64,000 nt of DNA from Pycnococcus provasolii (taxonomy: Eukaryota; Chlorophyta; Pseudoscourfieldiophyceae; Pseudoscourfieldiales), in NCBI GenBank assembly GCA_049487715.1, contig CP150556.1:558001-622000 (forward strand). Reading direction: 5' to 3'. Made by a program: the position numbers and the translations under genes. Below are positions 1 through 7,372 of this stretch, piece after piece. How positions within the stretch are numbered: the stretch's first letter is position 1; each line of letters starts with the position of its first letter. The notes under the pieces were generated by a model that saw only the letters and a list, made by a program, of their open reading frames with translations, made no database searches and was not told where the DNA came from.

Positions 1-1103
1 TTCTGCGACCTCAGAGACCGCGCAGAGTTGATGGGGTGCTGATGCAGCCTGCTGTCGCGATTGGGCAGAGGCAAACGCGCGTGAAGCACCTCCGTCGCAC
101 CCGATGGCGGTTGTGGTCTGACCACCTCGAAGGCGTCCGACGACTCGGCGCCGGCACCCACGGCTGGGCCTTGGCTGCGCTCGCTTGCCGCCCTGCTGGC
201 CGTTCCACGGTCACTCGCCGTGTCGAGCCACTGCTCCACGCGCTCCATTGCAATAGGTGAAGGTGCTGGCCGTGCGCGCTGCTGCACAGCCGCCGCCTCA
301 GACTCCAGTCGCTCCGACTCCCCAAGCACCTGCCATCTCTTTGTCGACGACGCTGCTGCCACGGAGGGCGAGCTATTTCTCGGCGCGTGAAGAAATTCCG
401 TGGCTTCGTCGTGAAGTGTTGCCAGGAGCATGGCCATTCGTCCGCGGAAGTGGCTTGCGCGCGGATGGTCCCATCGCGCCTCGCGGCTTTTCTTGTGCAG
501 GTAGAATGGCACGCCGCTCGCGCTGTCGATGTGGGTATCCCAGTCGCGAGGCACCGGGCACATCAGGCTCTGCACGGCAAGCGTCAGAACGTTCCAGTTC
601 TCGCAGTACCTCTGCGGCGCGCCGAGTGATTGCGCGTGTCGCAGCACCTCGTCCCACGGCGGCGGCTCTTCGACGGAGTAGACGCCGCCCGCGGCGGTCG
701 CAAGCCTGCCTAGTCCTGCGTTCGCGGCACCTCCGAGGCTTGCGCGGAACAGCTCCTCGTCGATGTCCAAGCGTTCCGTGGATATGTTTGCAGGCATCGC
801 CACGGCTGTGTCGTCGTCGCGTGGCGAGGTTGCGCCCAGAGTGGGCCGCATGAACGGCGGGTGCGCCACGAACGAGGGAAGCGTGTCGTCATCCGTTCTT
901 GCCGCAACGGTTGGTGCCGACGTTTCTCCTAGCAGGTTGTCAAAGTCATCCTCCGGCGGTGCGAGGGGTCTTGGAGGCCACGGAGGAGATGGTTGCGATG
1001 AGGTTGGAGGAGAGTCGTTTGACGTCGTTTGGTGGTATACCTCTCTCGAGTCGTCCGCGCTTTCAGGCGCCGGCGCAATGCGTTCTCCTCTTCTTGACGC
1101 TGA

Positions 1104-1149
<46 letters not shown>

Positions 1150-1379
1150 GCGGCGTTGCTGTCTTGGCCGCCGCTGTTAAGGTTCGGCGTCGTCGTCGTC
1201 GGCGTCGTGTCAGAACTTCCCCCCATAAGGGACGCCTCCGCCGCGCCTGTGCCTCCATGAGCGTTCGGGGAAACAACTTCGTTCTCTGAGCTCCGAGGAC
1301 TCGGAACGAACGCACCAACACATGCACACGATGGACGCATATCGAAGAAAACACCGAAGCGCCCCATAAACGTGTTCAT
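1..1379 (-). CDS. WW-domain protein, CEP164-like module, partial (C-terminus off the left edge)
   Basis: The minus-strand frame is open from the ATG at 1379 to base 1 with no stop, so the C-terminus lies outside the window. A WW domain sits at about 465-548: first Trp codon 540-542, second Trp 471-473, 23 residues apart, ending in the motif RWDHP. It is preceded by a helical stretch (GVYSVEEPPPWDEVLRHAQS and on), the arrangement found at the N-terminus of the centriolar protein CEP164 and related algal WW proteins; that likeness is from memory and is not proof. A run of 13 Gln codons (CAA) lies at 1110-1148, and the N-terminal 200 residues are Ser/Thr/Pro/Gln-rich and probably disordered. In-frame ATGs at 1379, 1367, 1340 and 1226 are all possible starts; 1379 is the outermost. 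If the CEP164 likeness holds it would act at centrioles or basal bodies. Confidence 0.7.
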
Positions 1380-1557
1380 GAGTGAACTTGAGTAACAATA
1401 TGAAATACAAAAAAATACAAATGTGTTCGGAAATGTAAAATGAAGACCTGAAATGAAAATGAGGCCCAAAAACTTAAAAAAACGAAAAAAACGAAAACAA
1501 TGAAAACACAAAAAAGCTTTGAGCTCAGCAGGCCTCAGGGTACATCAGGGTACCTTA

Positions 1558-1571
1558 CCCCGTGTTCAGAG
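1558..1571 (+). repeat. Left terminal inverted repeat of the Harbinger element
   Basis: CCCCGTGTTCAGAG directly follows TTA (1555-1557). It pairs with the right end through the shared core TGTTCAG (1563-1569). The outer three bases do not match the right end, so the outermost boundary could be off by a few bases. Confidence 0.65.
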
Positions 1572-1575
1572 TCGC

Positions 1576-1759
1576 GGTCAAGTGCCGATTTCGGGGGAAA
1601 AATGGGGGAAAATCACTTGACCAGCGTTCACAGGGACCGGTCAAGTGGGGAAAAAGACTTGACCTTTTGGTCAAAAACATGACCGAGCAAAAAAGCTTGG
1701 TTATATTTTTGACCAAAGGTCAAGTTTCCCTGGACCTATCCTGTCGACCAACGGTCAAG
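1576..1759. repeat. Left subterminal GGTCAAG motif cluster
   Basis: Six exact copies of GGTCAAG or its complement CTTGACC lie at 1576, 1616, 1639, 1658, 1718 and 1753, in both orientations. The near-identical GGTCAAA is at 1669. Such subterminal arrays are typical binding sites for transposase or its Myb-like partner; the binding itself is inferred. Confidence 0.6.
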
Positions 1760-2292
1760 TTTCTTGCCGCTGTTTTTGCCCTCTGTTGTGGGGATCCCTC
1801 TGTGAGAGAGGTTTCGTTAAGAGAGGTTTCCCAATACCCTTGTAGGTACAGGGTTAAGCTGCGAGGCACGCACGCCACCACACAGTCTGTACAAGATATC
1901 GAGAGCCTCATCCTCGTATCTTCTTTTTATCATCTTGTGCACATGTTCTTTCTCAACGCGTTCTTTGCAAGGCGCAGCACGACGCACGAGCGCGCAGAGC
2001 GGCAACGCGTTAGGGGTTCGTCGCTGAGCCTTCGACAAGACACGTAATGCTTCACAAATATCTGGAAACAAATATCATGATTCAAACTTGTCGTGAGTTC
2101 ACATCAAAGCGTTTTTCAACGCTGCACACCTCTTCTCCAAAGGCACTTCGTCTCGCCGCCTACCTTGCCTTGCCTTTCTGCCTTGCCTGCCAGCGCAAAC
2201 ACCGACTTTGCGAGTTCCCGCCTTCCACCCCATAATTCTTGTTTCAAAACATCCTTGCTTACCTCCTTGCTTACCTTGCTTACCAAGTTAAC

Positions 2293-2390
2293 ATGATAAC
2301 TCACTCGTACCTGCAGGCTGCCCTTAAGGGCAAAGGAAAAGCGGTGCAAGACTGCGACAGCGACAGCGACAGCGGACCACCATCCGTCGA

Positions 2391-2423
<33 letters not shown>

Positions 2424-4188
2424 CGCACCACCATCCCTCGACAGCGAAAGCGACAGCGACTTGGACCCTGGTGTTATCTCGGTTTCCGACGACAGCGACG
2501 GCCAGTACTACTGGCGTGACAGGAAGGGCGGGAAGAGGCTCCTTCCTCCTGGCTTTGGCAGCGTCTCAGAGCTGGTGCGCGAAGCGCGCGACACGCAAGG
2601 CGCTTACCTGCTTGTGGACAGCGACCTTTCTGCGCCTGACGACTCAGACATTGACGACGACATGAAACACGCGCGTCTCATGAAGATGGTGGACACGTCG
2701 TACCTCCACCATAAGCAGAAGCAGAAGCAGAAGCACAAGCACAAGCAGAACCAGAACCAGAAGCAGAAGCAGAAGCAGAAGCAGAAGCAGAAGCACACGA
2801 CGAAGTCGTGGGGCGCCCTCAAGCGTACGGCTGCGCAGCGCAGTCCTGGCAAGCCGACCGCTGCTGCTGCGAAAAAGCAGCGCGCTGCGCCACATCCACA
2901 CACGGCGGCAGCACCACCAAAAGCTCCACCTCCACGTGCGCCGACCGCACCAGCAGCCGGCACAGAAGCAGGACCGTCACGCCGCCAGCGCAAAACCAGA
3001 CAGCCGCCCTTCAACGAGTTCGAGATAATCGAACTCGTGAAGGCTTACAGCAAGGTTGGCAGCGGCCCTGAACGCAAGGGCAAAGATTTCTGGGACAAGT
3101 GTGTGACAGAACTGAACCGCAACATTGGCGAGCATCGGACGACGGAGAGCGTGCGCAACAAATGGAAGAGGCTGTGGGACGAGTACAGGGACGCGCGCGC
3201 GCTGATTGACAGATCAGGGGACGCAGCGCTCCCACCTGACCGCCGCCCCAAGTACTACGATTTGTTCGAGGAACACTTCTCGTCGAATAAGAAAATTACA
3301 GTCGACGGGATCATTGACAGCGGCGCACAAGCAGGCGAGAAAGCGCCGAAGGGCGTCGTCGGCGCGTCGGAGGCAGAGGCGCAGGCGAAGGAGCGCCGGC
3401 AGGGGCGCGTGAGCGCTGCAGAGCGCCAAGTGCGGCTGGAGGAGGCAAAGACTGAGGCCTTCACGTCGATCGCGCGCCTGGTGGTGGACAACGCGCGGCA
3501 GCGCGAGCGGCGCGAGAGTGCGCAGCTCGAGCGCGAGCTGCGGCTGCAGCGCGAGCGCGAGCACAGTCGCGAACTTCTCCATTCGACGGCGCACGCACTT
3601 GGGGTGCCGACGGACACGACGCCAGCACTGCAGGAAGTGCACTCGCTGAGAGCGCAGATCCAGCACCTGAAAAACATGCTCAGCCTCAGCCAAGACCAGC
3701 CTCAGCCTCAGCCTCAGCCTCAGCCTCAGCCTCAGCCTCAGCCTCAGCCTCAGCCTCAGCCTCAGCCTCAGCCTCAGCCACAGCACCATCCGACGTACAC
3801 CATCGACGACAGCGACGACGACGCTGAGGCTGCGCAGCCAGAGCAGGCGATGCAGCAGGAGCCGCCGCAGTCGCACACCGTGCACGACAGCGACGACGAC
3901 GTGAACAGGACCTGGTTCGGGTGCGATCCAGCCCTGTTGGAACCATTCGGCAGCGCTGATGGGGTGATCGACGGAGTGCAAGTCCACCTGGGCGAGGACG
4001 CGATCGTGGAGCCGCCGCCGAAACCGCCGCTGCAGCCAGCGCAGCCGCCCCTGGAAGCGCAGGCGATGGTGCCGCCGCCGCCGCCTCCGCCGATCGAGCC
4101 TGAGAACGACGTCGACGTGCACGAGCTGAAGACGCCGAAGACACCGAAAAAGCAGAAGAAGCCTTTCGGCGAATCGGCAGAGAACTGA
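2293..4188 (+). CDS. Myb/SANT-like DNA-binding protein of the Harbinger transposon
   Basis: This protein of 631 residues starts at ATG 2293; the open frame reaches further left but without another ATG. A trihelix Myb/SANT-type domain covers roughly residues 239-335 (FNEFEIIELVKAYSK, then KDFWDKCVTELNRN, then VRNKWKRLWDEYRDAR), the module that in Harbinger elements binds subterminal DNA and helps import the transposase. A charged coiled coil follows to about residue 480. Low-complexity blocks are Asp-Ser (2355-2460), Lys-Gln (2712-2793) and Pro-Gln (3697-3780), each from a hexanucleotide repeat, plus a Pro-rich tail. It converges on the transposase gene with 160 bases between the stops. Only the Myb-like region is firmly recognisable. 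Confidence 0.88.
2355..2460 (+). repeat. GACAGC hexanucleotide repeats (Asp-Ser coding)
   Basis: Two blocks of tandem GACAGC with a few changes, separated by a duplicated Ala/Pro-Pro-Ser segment, inside the Myb-like gene. The larger-scale duplication (GCGGACCACCATCC and GCGCACCACCATCC) shows that the whole block was copied once. Confidence 0.8.
3697..3780 (+). repeat. CCTCAG hexanucleotide repeat (Pro-Gln coding)
   Basis: About 14 near-perfect tandem units encode alternating Pro-Gln within the transposon Myb-like protein. A related Lys-Gln block (AAGCAG units) lies at 2712-2793. Confidence 0.9.
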
Positions 4189-4348
4189 ATGCGCGAGAGG
4201 GAAGGGCGAAACGCGCGAGAACTTTATGAATTTCGTGTAACACAAGAACACCCAGTTACATGTCATCTTGAGTTCCTTTGTTCAGTCCCTTCCATCAGTC
4301 CCTTCCATCAGTATCTATGTTCAGTTCCTTTCCTATCTTCATTCCCTT

Positions 4349-5701
4349 TCACAGCACAGTGACGGCATTTGCGCGCCTCCACTGCGCAGTTTCGCGGTAA
4401 CGCTTGCGCGCGATGTCGTTCGCTGCGATGTGCGCGCAAAGCGCAGCGCGATGCGCAAGCGCATTCACGTTCTGCACGCCTTGTTCGTGTGATGGAGGCT
4501 GTGGAGCGTCCTGCTCGTCCTCTTCGTCGTCCTCGAAGTTCGTGTCTCCTGAGCTCCTGATGAGGTTGTGCAGCACGAAGCAGCAGTGCACCTCCATGAA
4601 TCGGTTCGATTCATCCCACCACTCTGCGGGCTTTGCGAGCGTCTGGAATCGTCGCTTCAGCACGCCGTTGAGGCGCTCCACGCACATCCTCATGGAGCTG
4701 TGCATGAAGTTGAACTCCCTCTCCGCGGACGACTGCGTGTCCCCAGAGAATGGCCGCAGCGTCGCCCTCGTCGTGGCGAACGCCGCATCGACGAGTATCT
4801 GTGGAGGGATGACGACGCCGCACACTTCTGTGTCGTGGCCTCCAGGCGGCCACACGCCTTGGTCAATGATAGGCTGCAGCGAACTCATCGAGAAAGCCCT
4901 GCCGTCGGCGGCAGAGCCAGGTATGCCAACCTGGCTGAAGCGTATGATGAGGTTGTGGTTGCACAGGAGCAGAGCCTTGTCGGAGACGACGCCCTTTCGG
5001 TTCCTTTTCGCGACTGTGTCCCGCGACCGCGCGCGCACGGGTATCTCCGTGCCGTCGAGCGCCCAGGCGCAAGCGGGCAGGCCTTTCTCCCATGAGCTCA
5101 GGTCGGCGTCGATGTCGTTTCCGGTTGGGAGCTTGATGACGTCGGTGTATGTCGAGCAGATCGCCGCCATGACGTCGAGAACGCACTTACGAGCGGTACT
5201 TACCCCCAGACCAAACCACGTCGCGCAGGTACGGAATGAGTGTCCGAACCTGAACCTCACAAGTGCGACAGCAACTTGAAGTTCCGTCGTGAGTGGCTGG
5301 CGAAACGCGCTGCTGCGCGGAGTGCGAGACTCAATCGCCGGCCGCAGATCTTGCACTATTTTCCTGAATAGCTCCTTCTTCATGCCGAACTGCGCAATCC
5401 ATGACGCCTCACTGATGCGGGAGAGTTGCGTTTCAATACACACCCAACTTGACAGCCACTTGGGTACGCTGTACCTGCGGCCAGGCCGAGAACCACCCCA
5501 GTCGCGCACCTCTTCGGTGATGCGAAGAGCGGTGTCGTCGTTGTCGTCCGCGAGCATCAGCGCGAGATATAGGAAAAGGGCCGTGTCTTCTTCGTCGTCC
5601 AAGTCTTCGTACATGTCCTCGTAGCAGTAGTCTTGTACGTCGTTTACCAGCAGGGCGTGCAGCATACGCTCCCGACTGGGCCAGACCACGGGAGAAGCCA
5701 T
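4349..5701 (-). CDS. Harbinger (HARBI1-like) DDE transposase
   Basis: A 450-residue nuclease starting at ATG 5701. The DDE_4 domain is clear: first catalytic Asp216 in ALDGTEIPV, the PGSAADGRAF block (equivalent of PGS-x-H-D-S), second Asp305 in ILVDAAFA, and Glu342 in CVERLNGVLKRRFQTL. The N-terminal part holds the usual helix-turn-helix-like region (LTTELQVAVALVRFRFGHSF). It would cut and paste the element together with the Myb-like partner at 2293. Length is ordinary for the family and no frameshift or internal stop is seen, so the enzyme could be functional. The recognition is strong; activity is inferred. Confidence 0.93.
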   Translation of the reverse strand: MASPVVWPSRERMLHALLVNDVQDYCYEDMYEDLDDEEDTALFLYLALMLADDNDDTALRITEEVRDWGGSRPGRRYSVPKWLSSWVCIETQLSRISEASWIAQFGMKKELFRKIVQDLRPAIESRTPRSSAFRQPLTTELQVAVALVRFRFGHSFRTCATWFGLGVSTARKCVLDVMAAICSTYTDVIKLPTGNDIDADLSSWEKGLPACAWALDGTEIPVRARSRDTVAKRNRKGVVSDKALLLCNHNLIIRFSQVGIPGSAADGRAFSMSSLQPIIDQGVWPPGGHDTEVCGVVIPPQILVDAAFATTRATLRPFSGDTQSSAEREFNFMHSSMRMCVERLNGVLKRRFQTLAKPAEWWDESNRFMEVHCCFVLHNLIRSSGDTNFEDDEEDEQDAPQPPSHEQGVQNVNALAHRAALCAHIAANDIARKRYRETAQWRRANAVTVL

Positions 5702-5868
5702 TATTAAACAAATTAGTTAACGAACGACCGATACCAGACTGCGATTTTCAAACAGGCGAGCGGGAACCTGCAACCACGTCTCCGAGAAAGTCGACGTGCG
5801 ACCGCCGTCTCTGCGAAGAGGTATCCCCTGTTTTGACCAGAAACTTCACCTTTTGGCTGTGACCATCG

Positions 5869-5934
5869 GTCAAGGTCAACTGTCTCGAGCCCAGAAAAAT
5901 TTTCACCAAGGCGGAAAAACACCCCAACTTGACC
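5869..5934. repeat. Right subterminal GGTCAAG motifs
   Basis: GGTCAAG occurs at 5869-5875 and CTTGACC at 5928-5934, with GGTCAAC at 5874-5880. They mirror the denser cluster near the left end of the same transposon. Confidence 0.55.
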
Positions 5935-5940
5935 GTTTAG

Positions 5941-5954
5941 CCCTGAACATGCCC
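5941..5954 (-). repeat. Right terminal inverted repeat of the Harbinger element
   Basis: Read on the minus strand this end is GGGCATGTTCAGGG, close to the GGG-rich termini known for PIF/Harbinger elements. TTA (5955-5957) follows and repeats the TTA before the left end. Confidence 0.65.
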
Positions 5955-6030
5955 TTAGGGCTTAGGGTGGCTTGTTGGACTCTTTTGGCAACCTTGAAAC
6001 GTTTGCTTGCTCGTGTATGCTTGCTCGCTT

Positions 6031-6087
6031 GATGGCAACCACCTTGATGGCAACCACCTTGATGGCAACCACCTTGATGGCAACTTT
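6031..6087. repeat. 15 bp tandem repeat GATGGCAACCACCTT
   Basis: Three perfect copies (6031-6045, 6046-6060, 6061-6075) are followed by a degenerate fourth. It lies about 75 bases outside the right end of the transposon. Confidence 0.9.
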
Positions 6088-6898
6088 TGATGGCAAGCAC
6101 ATCTTGCAAGCACAGGTTGGTCTCTTGCTCGAGTAGCTTTCCGGTGAGCCGAAGCAAACGGTGCATAGACTATTATTCTGGGGAGCCTCACAAACGCGCA
6201 TTTACCTAGTCTAAGAACTTCCTACCCGTACCAACATCTCCTACCAACTTCTTATGTACTGTAAACTCACTCCTTAAAGGTATGCGCTTGACTGGCTTGA
6301 GTCGAGCGATTCAGTCGAGCGATGAGCCTCAATGCCTCATGAGCGAAGATAGCAGAAGATCCAAGAAACACGAGAAGACCTCAGGGTAGAAGATCGCGTC
6401 AACACCACCACCAGGCACCTGGTAATGAGTAAGAACTAAGTTGAACACCACCACCACGTGCGATTTCAAGAGGGGCTGCGAAGTGAAAGCGAACCCTTTG
6501 CTAGACCAGGTACCAGGTTGCCTGCCTGTTGCCTGTTGCCTCCTGTTATTATTACTGGATGGTACGAGTGGCCGGAGTGGGAGAGACAATTGGGTCGAGA
6601 CCACGTGACCCTGACCAGTCTACGATAGAGAGGGGTGCCCAGAGTCTACAATAAAGTACAGTAGACTGCCAGTGCCAGAGAGTGAGGAGAGAGGGAGTGA
6701 GAGACGTGAGAGCCCAGAGAGGAGAGAGGAATCCTGCAAGGCCACAGTTCTCTGATCAGGTCCTCTGCTCCATCGACTACTGTACCCGGTACGGATAGTG
6801 ATAAAGTTTTAGTGATAGGTAAAATGAAACTGAGCAGGCTCTCCAAAGAAGAAACAGACTCTCCGAGAAGAACCTCAGCCTTCTCGAGAGGCAAGTAT

Positions 6899-7058
6899 GT
6901 AAACCTTTACAGTACGTCAGTAAACCTTTACCAGCGAGCCTCTGGGCTCTGTACATAGTTGTGTGCCTTTACTGTACTGTGAAGCCAGTGATCTGTGTGA
7001 TCAGTGTGCAAGAAACACCACGTTGTTTAAGGTGATAAAGTTTTACTGTAAAGGTTTA
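6899..7058. repeat. Inverted repeat TAAACCTTTACAGTA
   Basis: The 15-mer at 6900-6914 is matched perfectly in reverse complement at 7044-7058; a partial second direct copy (GTAAACCTTTACC) is at 6920-6932. The arms are 129 bases apart and could form a stem or mark a small degenerate mobile element. Confidence 0.75.
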
Positions 7059-7372
7059 TAGAGCCAGCTTTTCCGAGAGTTACATAGTCTATGTAGTTGG
7101 TTGGGTGCTGCAACGCAACGTCCACGGGCTACCTTTAGGAAGGAAACCTTTAAAGTAGGTGGCCTCAGGTGGTGGCCTCGGCCTCACGGACGGCTCCCCC
7201 CAAGCTCGTCCAGGCCTCCAATGAACCAAGCTGGCCAGGCTCTCCCCTCCATCCCATCATCGGGAAAGGGGATAGGGTTTTAAGGCCTTAAGGGTCGTAT
7301 AGGCTCGTCTCGGGTTACTACTTAAGGTTCCCCCAGAGTTTGTTTGTGTTTTGATATCATTTCATTGTTTTG

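Larger units (their letters stand above)
1558..5954. mobile_element. PIF/Harbinger DNA transposon, apparently complete
   Basis: This 4.4 kb element carries the two genes that define the superfamily: a Myb/SANT-like DNA-binding protein on plus and a Harbinger DDE transposase on minus, convergent. It is bounded by the trinucleotide TTA (1555-1557 and 5955-5957), matching the 3 bp TWA-type target duplication known for the superfamily. The ends hold short imperfect terminal inverted repeats sharing TGTTCAG exactly 5 bases in from each end. Both reading frames are intact, so the copy may be young or active. Termini were set by eye from symmetry of the repeats and the TTA duplication. Confidence 0.85.
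5958..7372. other. Geneless repeat-bearing region
   Basis: No ORF here looks like a gene. It contains a 15 bp tandem repeat (6031-6087), AG-rich stretches around 6680-6730 and an inverted repeat (6899-7058). Its right part must include the promoter and leader of the EF-hand gene at 7373. Confidence 0.5.

Noticed and set aside
257-853. Plus-strand ORF of 198 codons with no ATG-proximal features
   Set aside because: It is the antisense of the WW-domain gene, which has recognisable domain structure; the plus frame has Arg/Pro/Ser-biased composition.
3214-4266. Long minus-strand Arg-rich ORF
   Set aside because: Antisense of the Myb-like gene; its Leu-Arg and Pro-Ala runs are the complement of the CCTCAG repeat.
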